A stretch of DNA of 64,000 bases, taken from positions 1,426,001 to 1,490,000 of the forward strand of contig CM040425.1 in the NCBI GenBank assembly GCA_022702705.1, read 5' to 3'. The position numbers and the translations under genes are program-made. This DNA is from Papilionanthe hookeriana x Papilionanthe teres. Its lineage: Eukaryota; Streptophyta; Magnoliopsida; Asparagales; Orchidaceae. This document shows positions 1 through 10,881 of this stretch, piece after piece (position 1 is the first letter of the stretch; each line of letters opens with the position of its first letter). Below the pieces are notes generated by a model. The model had not been told where the DNA came from, made no database searches, and saw nothing but the letters and a program-made list of their open reading frames with translations.

Positions 1-175
1 TTTAACAAAATAAAACATTTTTACAAACACTTTATTTTTCATACAAACACTTTTTTCACAACACTTTTTTATACAAAAACACTTTTCGCACAAAAATAAT
101 TTTACTACAATAAAGTTTTCCAATTCTAAGCCTAATTACTTCAACTAAAATTCTCCTGAAATTCTTACCAAAGCT

Positions 176-193
176 TCCCAGGCAACGGTGCCA
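176..193 (-). promoter_or_regulatory. Primer binding site, tRNA-Asp type
   Basis: The minus strand reads TGGCACCGTTGCCTGGGA, close to the TGGCGCCGTTGCCGGGGA site that plant Athila elements use to prime minus-strand synthesis from the 3' end of tRNA-Asp. It lies directly inside the LTR end, which fixes the element's orientation. Two or three bases differ from the canonical site. Confidence 0.8.
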
Positions 194-198
194 AAAAC

Positions 199-2106
199 TT
201 CATGCGACTTTTTTATATGCAATAATTTATAAACCCAGATTTATATATTTATAATGATTTTTGTAAAGTCACAATTTTAAACGCAAGCATACGTATCACT
301 TAAGTAATACAAGGCTCCAGTGGAGTCCTGATTATCAGTTCCACAGGGAAGCGAGGAAAGAGGTTCTTAGTCAAATTCTAGTCTACTATTATCAGACTTT
401 AGATTGGAGGGTTGATATAAGTGGTGTTTTATCTAGCAACTGCTCCTAAATGCAGATGATTATATGTAAGGATAATAACTATTTCTAAATAAAAACATTA
501 CTTCTAAAGATAACCTTTCCAGATGAGTTAGTTTGGTGAATTTTGAGATAATAAAATCTATTATTCTTATGTAGAGAAATAGATAATGTAAAGGAATGAG
601 ATGTATTAAATATTGTATGATTCAAATAGGAGCAATCTTATTCTTTACCCATATCTCAGTGTATAAAGAACATTGGCTAATCCTAAGTTTAGTCCCCAAA
701 TTCGTGGTTAAGCTAGGAGGATACTGGCTCTCACTCCAGAGCTCCCACTCCCCTTTGCCTGAAGGCTAACTCTCGCTTTAGTTTTCAAATAGTAGAACCA
801 AATTAAGGATTTCAGCCTGTCACCTTGAAATCTCCAATTCTACACCCATCAAAGTATTTTTCCCTAGTTATTTGCACTCAGTCCCCATGAACTTCACCTT
901 CCATGGAATTTGAATGTGGTTCCACCTTGTTGAGAATTACACTGACTTCTCAGATCAATGCAATTACAATGAATTTTAGCAGTACATCGGACCCTAATTG
1001 TAATGTAAAAGAAGTGCAAGTAAAAACCATCACATTTAAAATTAAAACATCTTCTTGCATGCATCCCAATATCCTCAAAATGAATCCAACTCTTGCAAAG
1101 AAAAGTAAAAGGAAAATAATGGAATAATCTTTTTATGTCATTATTTCCAAAGAAGAAGAAAGAGTAAAAGAAATACATCACAAAGCACGAAGAAAACTCA
1201 ACGGAAAGTCTCATTTCAAAGCAAATCCATAAAATAAGTGTTTACAAAATCATAGGATAATGAAGAACACATTACTTAGCTTTTTCCCCTTGTAAGAAAA
1301 AAGAAGATCTCTCTCACAAAGTCTTCCACTAATCCATGCAATGCTAGTACAAACCCTTACAACTTCTCTAAAAATCCCCTCACTAATCTCTCCAAAATGG
1401 TAGAATTCTACATTTCTACTCCTATTCAAAGATCTCACAACATTCTACATGTTCTTTCTAGCATCTACAACCATTATTTGGCTTCAAATTTTCTTTAAAA
1501 TAGTGTATGGATGAATTTACTAAGAGGTGCTTGAAGAAACCTTCTAAAGATCGTCCATATTCAAGGTATATGGCCAATAACCACCCAAAATACACCCAAA
1601 CCGTCAAAAATCACACCCAACATGTTTGGGGGCCATCCGATGCCATATTGAGCATCGTTCGGTGCTATTTTCCGCTCAAATCTCATTTTCTTCTGTCTTG
1701 TAATGTTGTCCGGCGCTCTCCCTTGCGGTGTCCGGCGCTTGTCTGCGCAGCTTTACCATTTTGCTCTGTTTGGCTCTGTTTCAACTCCGATTCGCCCCAT
1801 TTCAGTTGCGTTGCATTCGTAGTTGATGCACTACAAAAAAATAATAATAACAACATTTCTTTAAAGTGTAATCTCATTCAAAAATATGCATGAATTGTAA
1901 AAGAGATTAAGCAAAGAAATACTTATTAAAATGTGTCAGGCCAAAATTTGCATTTTTGCTCATTTTTGCTCCAAATTGCACCATTTTTGCTTCCTTTTCT
2001 CTGAAATCCATTTTTTAAACAAGAAACCAGAAAACATACAAAATACCTTCCTTTATAGTGCAATATCATCAAAAATAGGTATGAAATAGACAGTAAAAAG
2101 CTATCA
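199..2106 (-). repeat. 5' LTR of the left-edge Athila-like element
   Basis: LTR of about 1.9 kb. Its start (minus strand TGATAG, at 2106) aligns with TGATAC at 9341, including a shared 'GATATTGCACT...GGAAGGTATTTTGT' block. Its end carries the 'ACGCAAGCATACGTATCAC...GTGGAGTCC' block found again at about 5480, 10690, 28423 and 30737. A GC-rich patch at 1630-1750 has short palindromes and a repeated GTCCGGCGCT. Exact ends are uncertain by about 10 bp. Open frames inside it show no recognisable protein. Confidence 0.75.
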
Positions 2107-2589
2107 AATTTTTCAGTGGATCACTTCCCTAAGTTATGTCCATGATGAGCTTCCATTATGGCAAGGATTTGGTTATTGCTTTGGCTTCCTTCCATTTTAA
2201 AGATAGTTAGGTGGAGAGGAACCCATAGATGAGTTGGCTTGAATCCATCTACCTCGACTCAAGGTTTGTGATAATGATATCAGGAGGAATGACACATAGC
2301 CTCCACTTTTGATGGCATTTGACTTAGGTAAAAAATGATGGCTTGTTGGTTTTAATTAGGTTACCCAACTCATGGAGGGCTTTAATGGTTCATAGGTGAT
2401 CCAATATTAATAAGCCATAAGTTGGATTTTAGGGTTTAAATGTAAATCATGGATTTAGGGTTGCCATGAGCTTAGGTTGCCATGTACTTAGACCATGGTT
2501 TTGGAATTTAATCCTAGGTCTACTAAACCTTAATTTCACCCTCTTAAATTAAATAAATGATTAATTAAGTAAGAGAATTAAGCAATTCG
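2107..2589. other. Unassigned AT-rich DNA
   Basis: Flank of the left-edge element. I see no gene, RNA or repeat structure beyond general AT richness. It is probably an older degenerate insertion or host intergenic DNA. Confidence 0.4.
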
Positions 2590-3235
2590 ATTAAATGACC
2601 AAATTTTGATCATAAATAATAGAGTTGACCAAGTTTGATGAGTTGACCATCCTTGACTAATCAGTCCCTATGGTCGACCATGATGACTTGTTTGACCATG
2701 TGATGGTTAAGTTAGTCTTGAGGACATTGGATTTAATGATATAACTTGGTTTGATCATCTTGACCAAAATTGACCTAGTAGTAATATTTTGGTTATTGGG
2801 TCAATTACATGATCTTTAATTGACCAAATGATCATTGGGATGATCACATGGTTTTGGGTTGGCCATTTGATCAATTGTAGTTTTGGTTGAACAAGTGGCC
2901 ATGTGGTGATCATTGAGTTTTTTTGGGTTTGATCAAATGGTCATGTTTGACCAATTTTAGTGTTCGAGTTGACCAAATGTTCATGTTCGACAAATTTGGT
3001 GTCTTGATTTGACCAAAAGGTTATGTTTGACCAAAGTGGTGTCTTGAGTTAACCAAATGATCATGTTTGACCAATTTGGTGTCTAGGTTGAACAAATGGT
3101 CTATATGGTGATCATTGGGTTCATATTTGACCATTTGACCATGTTTGACCAAATGGATCTTACGGTTGGCCAAATGGTCATTAGGGTGACCATAGGGCCA
3201 CAATAGTCTCAAATAAGGGTTTATTGTTGCTTTTT
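2590..3235. repeat. TTGACC-rich degenerate repeat with a 40-bp period
   Basis: The block is made of variants of 'TTGACCAAATGATCATG'. Between about 2920 and 3120 the period is regular: the marker GTGT(C/T)(T/C)(T/G) recurs at 2960, 2999, 3039 and 3079, i.e. every 40 bases. Outside that core the units are degenerate. TTGAC(C/T) is the W-box core bound by WRKY factors, but density from a tandem repeat does not show regulatory function. Confidence 0.7.
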
Positions 3236-3639
3236 TTATCAATGTGTTATGTCCCTAGAATTTGGGCTTAAAACTGTATATTACAGCTTTGTCAAGGATT
3301 TTAGGGTTTAAGGGACCCTATATAGATTGAAGAAGTCAATTTATTAGGCTTCCTTTTCAAGGTAGAGTTAATAATTATGATAACCTTGGGACTTTCCTAA
3401 TACCCTATGCTAATTTAGGTTGTCAGTATATGTTTAAGATATCTACTCACAAATGTGAGGTCAACCAGTGAGCCTTCAGTATATGTGGAATACTGAATAA
3501 GTATGTTGCACATAATGGTGTTGACCGAAGCAGCTTAGATAATACATAAAATTGTCAATTTTTTGATACCTTTGAAGGAGAAGGTAATTATACCATGTCA
3601 AGTTGTTTATCATTTGTTGGGAAAGAGAGTGATATGACT

Positions 3640-4255
3640 TATAAAGAATTCGTAGGGAACTATAGGAAAGCCATAATTTATTGTCATGAAGGTTTTATAT
3701 CCTAAAGTAGGAGAGCGTAGATGTCATATTCCATCTAAGGAGGTCTTATATTACTTCTTAAAATATGTCAAATGTTGGTCTTGGGAAGGAAAGCTAAGAG
3801 ACTTATATTCTTTCCTAATAAAAAAGCTATAGGAATTTCACAACTCTGTGTTAAGAAGGTCTTATATTCTATAATAAAAGAGAGAGTAGATGTCATACTC
3901 TATCTAAGGAGGTCTTATACTACAACTCAGGATGTAAAATGTTGGTATCTCAGATTTAGGAAGGAGGACTAGAAGATTTATATCCTATCGCAAAGGAAAA
4001 GCTAGAGAAAATCATAATTTTTTATCAGGAAGGCTTTATATCCAATAGCTAGAAAGGGTAGATGTCATACTCCATTTAAGGAGGTCTTATACTAGTACTG
4101 AAAGATTTCAAATATTGGCATTCGAATGGAATTCTAGGAGACTTATATCCTATCCCCAATAAAAAGTTAGAGAAAAGCCATAACTCCTTGTCAGAAAGGT
4201 CTTACATCAAATGGCAAGGGATATGTGCAGATGTACATAAGGAGGAATGTATTGT
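3640..4255. repeat. Tandem repeat, ~170-bp unit, about 3.5 copies
   Basis: The marker GTAGATGTCATA(T/C)TC followed by AAGGAGGTCTTATA recurs at 3718, 3886, 4058 and, degenerate, at 4228: spacings 168, 172 and 170. The sequences between markers also align (for example AGACTTATAT and AAAGCCATAA). A ~170-bp unit is within the size range of plant satellites, although four units are only a seed array. Short open frames inside are repeat shadows. Confidence 0.8.
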
Positions 4256-5411
4256 TTTAAATTTTCCATTGGAGAATTGAATTTATAAGTTGAGATGTAA
4301 CCCTTTTTTCATTTGATAAAATTTTATTTATTTCAAATCATGTCAATTTTATTTGTAAGTGATCATTTTGGCATCTCTAGACCTGCAAAAGCATTTTTAA
4401 CACATGGAGATTTTTGCTTCTTGTAATAAATCTAGAGTTTCAGTATATTACAAAAGAAAATGTACAGTGTTACAAAATACATCAACAGTACATGACACAC
4501 CATATGAAAAATGTTATAACAAAAGTTGTCATCAAAACGTCATATCAAGACTGTCACATGACTTTTATCATATCTGAAATCTTGGATATTATTAAACCAC
4601 ACATGGATATCTTTCACTATATATCTTGGAAACAAGTTATGTCAATTATTACTTAGGTGCTCAGATATTCACAGGGTAATGGTAATTCAAAAGGTCAAGT
4701 CCTACAACTTCTAGCATAGGTTGAAAACCAAAAATACATTTCTCAGGATGCATTCATTGTAATGTTATCAATTTTTTTTGCCTTCTTGCACTTGGTATGC
4801 AATGTTTGGCCACATCAACTCCATTCCTTTAAAAGATTAACACTCACCCTCGTGTGAGGGGAATCTTCTTGGAACCGTTAAATTCTCCTAGACCTATGAT
4901 TCATATTTCTTTCCCTAACATTACACATATTTTGAGTAGTAATAGTGTGTAGAAGGGTCTTTCAAAATCATGAGTATCAATATGTAGCAGGATACAATCT
5001 CCCTCTTCATAGATATAGCTGTCAGTGATACAAATGGATGGCATTATGTTCTATGTCACCAATCGCTTGATGATCTGAATGATCATTGTGGGCATCAGAT
5101 CTACTTGTTCATGTTGTAGGATTCCATGAGGATTCCCACTTCTATCTTTGGCGTAATTGTAGCAGCATCCATATTGGATAATTACTCGCCCATTTCCAGG
5201 TATCTATTCATTAGGCTCTCAATATGTTCTTTTTTTTCAATTGTCCAGCTCATCCATGGTCGCGTGCTTCCATCATATGCTTGATAATAGCCTCCTGTTC
5301 AATTTCATCGAAAACATTAGAGTCTAATTGGATACTATCATGTATGTTAATTTTCTGGCCACAATATTCTTGAATTGTTCAAAATAATGTTGTTTGAAGG
5401 TATGAAAGCGT
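4256..5411. other. Unassigned AT-rich DNA
   Basis: No recognisable coding region, repeat or RNA. Short open frames (one of 80 codons from 4414) have no domain I recognise and the AT-rich composition of non-coding DNA. Confidence 0.4.
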
Positions 5412-5580
5412 GATCACCGAATATTTATGCTTACGATTTAGATATAAAATTAAACTTTAATATTTATAATATAGGATACTACGCAAGCATACGTATCGTT
5501 TATCAAGTAAGATAGGACTTTTTGATTAAGCCCCGAGATATTGAACCAACAGGGAAATATCTAATATTTAAAAAAAATAA
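5412..5580 (-). repeat. Inverted fragment of an Athila-like LTR end
   Basis: The minus strand matches the last ~160 bases of the plus-strand LTR at 10620-10775, including the stretches ACGATTTAGATAT and GTATCGTTTATCAAGTAA. There is no primer binding site on the expected (left) side, so it is a fragment or the broken end of an inverted copy. It lies next to the plus-strand element body that starts at about 5600. Confidence 0.7.
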
Positions 5581-5629
5581 GAAAAATAACCTTTTACAAT
5601 TTCAAAATTATTTTGTATGGTAACTCAAG

Positions 5630-5818
5630 ATGCAATTAAATCATTCAAGGTACGTGGAAGAAATAGATAAGGCGATGTTTGTAAAGAACAAGTGGATTGA
5701 AGAAGATGATGTGAGAATTAACAATGATCGCCCGTCCTATCAAATTTATATTCCAGAAGTGTCAAATGAGAATAATAGTGGTCTTAGATATATTCCGCCT
5801 AATGGAGAATGGAAATAA
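5630..5818 (+). other. Short ORF of unknown nature in the Athila-like element
   Basis: A 62-codon frame, polar and charged (for example FVKNKWIEEDD), ends just before a T/G-rich stretch. I do not recognise it. It may be the tail of a degenerate element protein. Its position just inside the inverted LTR fragment gives no further help. Confidence 0.25.
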
Positions 5819-6195
5819 GAGTGCTTTGTTTTGTTTTGTTTAGTGTTCTTGTGTGTTTTGTTTGGTGTGTTTAGTGTTTATATTTAAGTATTAACTAAGC
5901 CTGATGATGTGATGGTACATCCTAGAGATGTATACTTATCAGTTTGAGATTAATGTCTCTTGTATTTAGAGAATTTCATCCTCTATGTGTGCATGGAAAT
6001 TCTAGTATTGTATTAAATGTTATGTTTGTTTAAATATAAGTTTGTGTTTTTTGTGAAATTTGAGTGGAATCAATGGTTATTTAACTTTGATTTGGAGTAT
6101 TGGAAGATTTGTGGGGAGAAATAATTATTCTTGAGTAATTAAGGGTAATTAACAAAGTGATTTAGTGCATATACCTTAATTATGAAAATTTGGGT

Positions 6196-6279
6196 ACTGG
6201 CGGCTAAGCGTCAGAGTATTGGCGCTTACGCGCCAAATTTCGCGGCTAAGCGCCGAAAGCTCGCGCTTAGGCGCCAGTT
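6196..6279. repeat. GC-rich nested inverted repeat
   Basis: The outer arms ACTGGCG...GCTAAGCG and CGCTTAG...GCGCCAGT pair across 84 bases. Two further internal arms (GGCGCTTACGCGCC and GCGGCTAAGCGCC) make several alternative hairpins. The block stands out in a very AT-rich surround. The same GCTAAGCGCC/GCGCTTAGC words return in the LTR at 9520-9562. Confidence 0.7.
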
Positions 6280-6442
6280 CATGAAAATTGGTTCCCAAAA
6301 GTTACAAACCCGAAAATTACCATTTTCAACCGCCCCATCATCTTCAACCTTCGTTTACCGCGAAAGAGGAGGCTAGGGTATCATTTTGTGGATCATTTAA
6401 GAGCCGATCTCAACAAAAATTGTTAGATTTGAATCCCTTGAG

Positions 6443-6651
6443 GTAAGAGCATTACTCCTAAATAAAATTTTTTTTATTTTCATCATGTATTTTGAGTACA
6501 TTATGGAAAATCATAAAATCACTATTCATGGTGAAAATTTGAGGAAAAACTTGAGAAATTGCTTGGATTTAGTGAAAATATCTTTTGGAAGATATTTTAG
6601 CAAGTTTAGTTTGATTTTGGAATTTATGGTGAATTTTTTGTGAATTTTTAG
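6443..6651 (+). other. Candidate intron before the 3' ORF
   Basis: A donor-like TTGAG|GTAAGAG at 6441-6449 and an acceptor-like TTTTTAG|AG at 6645-6653 bracket about 209 very AT-rich bases and end directly before the ATG at 6654. Spliced expression of 3' ORFs is known for Athila-type elements. This is inference from signals only. Confidence 0.4.
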
Positions 6652-6653
6652 AG

Positions 6654-7800
6654 ATGACTCTAAAGTTAAAGCGTGCACGAGAAAAGACGAAGTTTGATTT
6701 TGACAAATTTGTTAATATGAGGGCTGAGGAACGATACGTCGATGCATTGCAGTCACGTAAGTTGATTCCTGAGCGTGTGTTTAGTAAGCCAGGAGAGGTG
6801 ATTGAAGATATGATTGCTAGAAGAAACTGGAAGAATTACTGTTCCTTCTCCGCTGTTGCTGTTGTTTCTGTGGTTAGAGAATTTTATGCAAATTTATCTT
6901 CGTAGAAGAGAATCAAGTGATGGTTAGAAGGCGGGAGGTTAACTTTTCTTCGGTGCAATCAATACTTTTTATGGACTACCTCCTGACATGTTCTGTTTTT
7001 ATTCTAACTATCATCCTTCGGAAGGAGAATTAAATGAGATCATGGAATTTCTGACTGATGGAAGAGGATTATGGAAAATAACAAATGATAGAAGAGTGAA
7101 CTTTCCTACTTCCAAACTGAATGCCATTTCTAAGGCATGACATTATTTTATCTCATCTAAGTTGTTACCTTCAAGTCATACTAGTGAAGTAACGAGAGAA
7201 AGACCTGTGTTGAACCATTGTATTCAGTAAGGGAAGCCTATTGACATTGGAAGTATAATTTATGATTATGTTTTGAACTGTGCTAGATCAACCACTACTG
7301 CAGGTATGGGATTTCCTTCCTTGATTCATTCACTATTTGAATGATCTGGAGTGAAGTTTGAAACCTGGGAAGAGGTACTTCAGCCATTGAGACCAATTAC
7401 TAGTGTAAACGTTGGTTCTTACATTGTACATTCAGAGTTTGGTTGGAGAGGAGGGTTTGGTCGGGCTTCTACTGCTTCTGCTTCTGCTGCATCTACTTCT
7501 CGTGCTACTACTTCACGTGCTTCATCATTTACTGATTTGCAGACTGGTTTATTGAGAAAGATTTTGAAAAAAGTGAGTCTTACTCGAGAGCATATGAGAG
7601 ATATGAATGGTAAGCTGGATAATGTGGAAAGATATATTGTAAAACATGATGAATATTAGGAGAATTATCAGCAATATGTGGATAGACTGATTAGAGGTGA
7701 TCAGAGTGCTGAGATGCCCCCTCATCCATTCTACATACCTTATGTGCCATCCAGGGATTGGAACGAGCAGGATGATGATGATGATGAGGATGATGAGTAG
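6654..7800 (+). pseudogene. Degenerate 'putative plant transposon protein' ORF
   Basis: From the ATG at 6654 the frame opens with a basic start (MTLKLKRAREKTKF) and contains the family-like REFYANL motif. After a frameshift between 6905 and 7021 it continues to a TAG at 7798-7800. Readable features include a W-F-(I)-LLPSSHTSEVTRER-like stretch, GKPIDIGSIIYDYVLNCAR and GFPSLIHSLFE. A Ser/Ala/Thr-rich linker (about 7465-7530) and an acidic Asp/Glu tail (7765-7797) follow. At least four in-frame stops interrupt it (for example TGA for Trp in KA-HYF). This pattern matches the plant domain annotated as 'putative plant transposon protein' (I believe Pfam Transposase_32), common in the 3' part of Ty3/gypsy elements; its function is unknown. 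It is non-functional here. Confidence 0.6.
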
Positions 7801-9326
7801 ATTTATGTTATTTGTTTTTGTTGTGGTGTTGTTGTTGATGTATGTTTGTTTTTTTAGTATTTAATTTCATTAATTATGATGTGAACCTTGATAGTACGCA
7901 GATTGTAGTTGTACTATTTTTCTGTTATGCATATTCAAATGTATTGTTGTTGTTGTGTTGTTGTTTTATATGTTGTTTTGTGGTAGTGTGTGAAATAGTA
8001 AATTTTTTTTTATGTATATGTTATGTCAGATTTTTTAGTAGTGTGTACTTTAATTCAAGAACTGTTAGGAGATTATAAACCACCATTAGGAACTTCTACT
8101 TAGGAAACTACATGTTTAAAATTTTTCAAATTCCACTACTATCTGTTATCTGTATCAGTGTGTTATTTTAGTTGTTGTGTATTTACTTTGAAAACCTCCA
8201 CTACTGTAGAAGTCTTTTTGAAATTTTTACTTTTCTATGTATATAAAAAAATAAATATGTTTTGAAAAACAAAATTTGATTTCATTTTACTCCTGTTATT
8301 TAAATAGTTATACTTGCATATTAGGATATTAAAAAATTCCTGCAAGAATGATATGTCAGTTTTTATTTCTCACCCATATATCATTTCTTATGCTTAAACA
8401 TTTTATCTTAATTAAAAAAATTAAAGTTTGGGGGGGGATTTAGTTTTTTTTAAAACAAAGTTTTTCGAAAACCTAAAATTTTATTTGATTCTCAAGAATA
8501 CTTAAAAATAAATCATATTTTTGATTGAGAACAATTATGTACATGAAGTTATATTAGGGGAACAAAATTTTGAATATAGAAATGAATAAAAGAATTTTGT
8601 TAAAATTTATAGTAATCATGAAAAACTTAGAGTTAAAATTTTCTTAATGAAGAGGGTTTAAATAAAGTTAAACTATCTTTAGTAAGAAGTTTTGTATTTT
8701 TGGATAAATAGAAGATTTGACTTTTATTCTTTAAATCTTAAATTTCTTTTATTGAAGAATAATTTTCAAAAATTATTATTATGATTTTTAAGTAAAAGAT
8801 GTATATCTGACCTTTATTTTAAATGGAAAGGTGAATTCAAAATCATTAAAGGCCTATCCAGATATAGTAATCCTTGCCTTATAAAAAAAAAAAAGAGAAA
8901 AAATGAAAAATAGTATATGAAAAGGGAGGATAAGCTTGAGGATTTAAGGGCCTAATCAAAAATTGGTTTCATACCTAAAGTTTAAGATTTAAGTTCAGAG
9001 AAAATCTAAAGCTTAAGGTTATAATATAGTAAGTAAAATTATTTTTCAAATAAATATTTTTTAGTGAGAAAAATAAGTGTTTGAATCTTAGATTTTGAAG
9101 AATCTACAAATATTTCTGAAATAGATAGAAACTTATATTTGTCTTTTTCCTTTACTTAAGAACTTTCTAAACTTTAAGTTGGTTTTAATTACTGAAATTT
9201 TTTATAAATTGGACTATTCCATTTCTAGAACAAAAATTTGTTATATTCCTAAGAAACTCATTACATAATTTGCATGCTAAAATGTTTTATGAGATTAACT
9301 GTCACTTGAAAACAAGTAACATTTTA
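7801..9326 (+). other. 3' untranslated region of the Athila-like element
   Basis: AT-rich, no coding signal. It holds a T/G-rich stretch just after the ORF, an early polypurine-like AAAGTTTGGGGGGGG at 8425-8439 not followed by an LTR start, and long A/T tracts. Such multiple G-runs before the true tract are common in this lineage. Confidence 0.5.
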
Positions 9327-9340
9327 AGTTTGGGGGATTT
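9327..9340 (+). promoter_or_regulatory. Polypurine tract
   Basis: AAGTTTGGGGGATT lies immediately before the LTR start TGATACAC. It is the plus-strand primer site for reverse transcription and fixes the orientation and the LTR boundary. Confidence 0.75.
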
Positions 9341-10780
9341 TGATACACTTAAAATATATAGTATTTTTATGCACATTTTTATACCTATTTTTAATGATAT
9401 TGCACTTTAATGGAAGGTATTTTGTGTTTTTCTTCCAGGTATGATGAAAATGGATGGTCATGATGAAAGGAGAAAAATTAGATCAAATTTCGAGAAAAAA
9501 AATGAAAAATCAAAATTTTGGCACTAGCGACTAAGCGCCGCTGGGCTGACGCTTAGCCGCCACATTTAAAAATCAAAATTCAAATAAATTTGGTGCAAAT
9601 TTCAAAGGGGATAGGATGCAACTCTTGGTGGTAACTACCATCACTTCCTTTAGACGGCAAGTTTGAATGAAGGGGTGCGTTCCTTGGTAGATACATTGAA
9701 TCTGGACACATTTTGAAGAGACACCAAGGCACCTTTTGGTTTTCTATTTAAAGAGAGTCTTAGGAAAGATTAGGAGACTCTTCCTTTGCATTTTGAAGGG
9801 TTCTTTCTTTCTTTTTTTTGTTCCACTAGATTTTAAGAGTTTTTATTTTAGAGTAGGAGTAGAGAGTAGAAAGGAGAAAAGGGTCGGAGTGAAGTCTTCT
9901 TCTTCCCACTTCTTTTCTTTCTTTTAGTTTAGTTTTTATTGAAGTCTGAAGTCTGTATTCTGAGTCATCGGAGTTGGAAGACTTGCTCTAAGGAAAAACC
10001 CACAAAGACTCTGAGCAGTAGTTTATGTAAGATCCAATGCGCTATTGTCTCATAAAAGTTAGTAAGAATCACATGCAATTATATGGGTGAGAATTGTAGT
10101 CCATATAATTGAATGTAATATTAGAAGATATTTTTATAAAAGGGAGTAAAATTAGAGGATTTTAGAGGGACAGGCTAAAACCCCCTAATTTAGTTTGAAG
10201 TTTTGAGTTTTGTTATGAGAAGTTAGCCCCTAGGTGGTGAGAATCGAGGGAACTCTAGAGTGAGAGACTGGTAACTTCCCTGCCTAACGATGTTCAAAAT
10301 AATAAAAATTTCAAATTAACCTATGTTCTTTATAGAACCAAGTAAGGGTAAAGAACATATTTGTTTCTATCTGTCACAACTAATTTGAATACTTCCACAA
10401 CAATACTATAAGAATTATTACTACTTCATAAAAGGAAAGAAAAAGATATTCTAGTTAATAGTATTTTACATCCAGTGTTATTAGTTATTATAAATTTAAT
10501 TTCTTGCTTAACATTTTATTAAGAAAATTTTAAAAGACAAATCAACTTTTAAAACTTTTCAAAATCAAGACATACTTTCAAAAGCCATAAAAAAAAGTAA
10601 AAAGATAATTTTCTGATTTCTTTAAAAACTTTCATATTTTCCTTGTGGGTTCGATATCTGGGACTTAATCAGAAAGTCATATATTACTTGATAAACGATA
10701 CATACACTTGCATAGTATCTCATATTATAAAATCATAATTTTCATATCTAAATCATCAGCGCATATATTCCTAGTGGCCC
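9341..10780 (+). repeat. Athila-like LTR (3' LTR of one element, 5' LTR of the next)
   Basis: LTR of about 1.44 kb starting TGATACAC after a polypurine tract and ending shortly before the primer binding site at 10788. A GC-rich hairpin (GCGACTAAGCG ... CGCTTAGCCGC) lies at 9527-9562, about 190 bases from the LTR start. The end block is shared in inverted form with 5412-5580. Having both a polypurine tract and a primer binding site, it is a junction LTR. Confidence 0.75.
9520..9562. repeat. GC-rich hairpin inside the LTR
   Basis: GCGACTAAGCG and CGCTTAGCCGC form the arms around CCGCTGGGCTGA. The same words occur at 6196-6279. It probably lies in U3. Confidence 0.6.
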
Positions 10781-10870
10781 AAGTTTTTGGCGCTGTTTGC
10801 CGGGAATCAAGTTTTTAGCGTCATTACATTTACAGGATAGTATCAAGTTTTTGGCGCGGTTACATTTATC
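10780..10870 (+). promoter_or_regulatory. Primer binding site followed by two degenerate copies
   Basis: TGGCGCTGTTTGCCGGGA (10788-10805) matches the tRNA-Asp-type site with small changes. The words CAAGTTTTTAGCG (10809) and CAAGTTTTTGGCGCGG (10844) repeat the start of the site twice more, each followed by TTACATTTA. Only the first copy has the full complementary stretch. Confidence 0.65.
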
Positions 10871-10881
10871 GTTGATCAATC

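Larger units (their letters stand above)
1..2106 (-). mobile_element. Athila-like Ty3/gypsy retrotransposon, 5' end only
   Basis: Read on the minus strand, this is a 5' LTR (about 2106 down to 199), a primer binding site (193-176) and the first 175 bases of the internal region. The rest lies beyond the left edge. The flank next to the LTR start (2107 onward) has no polypurine tract, so this is the 5' LTR and not the 3' one. The LTR start and end resemble those of the LTR at 9341-10780, so both belong to the same broad family. No coding sequence of this element is inside the window. Confidence 0.75.
5581..10780 (+). mobile_element. Athila-like element, 3' part with 3' LTR
   Basis: Plus-strand block holding an untranslated stretch, a putative intron, a degenerate 3' ORF (6654-7800), a long 3' UTR, a polypurine tract (9327-9340) and an LTR (9341-10780). 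No gag or pol is present, so the 5' part has been deleted or this is a non-autonomous element. The LTR is also followed by a primer binding site at 10788, so it serves as the 3' LTR here and the 5' LTR of what follows. Confidence 0.65.

Noticed and set aside
176..193. tRNA gene at the primer sites
   Set aside because: Only the 18-base 3'-end complement is present; no cloverleaf or A/B boxes nearby.
894..1214. 106-codon minus-strand frame rich in Phe and Tyr
   Set aside because: Lies within the Athila-type LTR, low complexity, no homologous frame in the sister LTRs.
8425..8439. A second polypurine tract marking another LTR
   Set aside because: AAAGTTTGGGGGGGG is not followed by a TG start or by sequence matching any LTR here.
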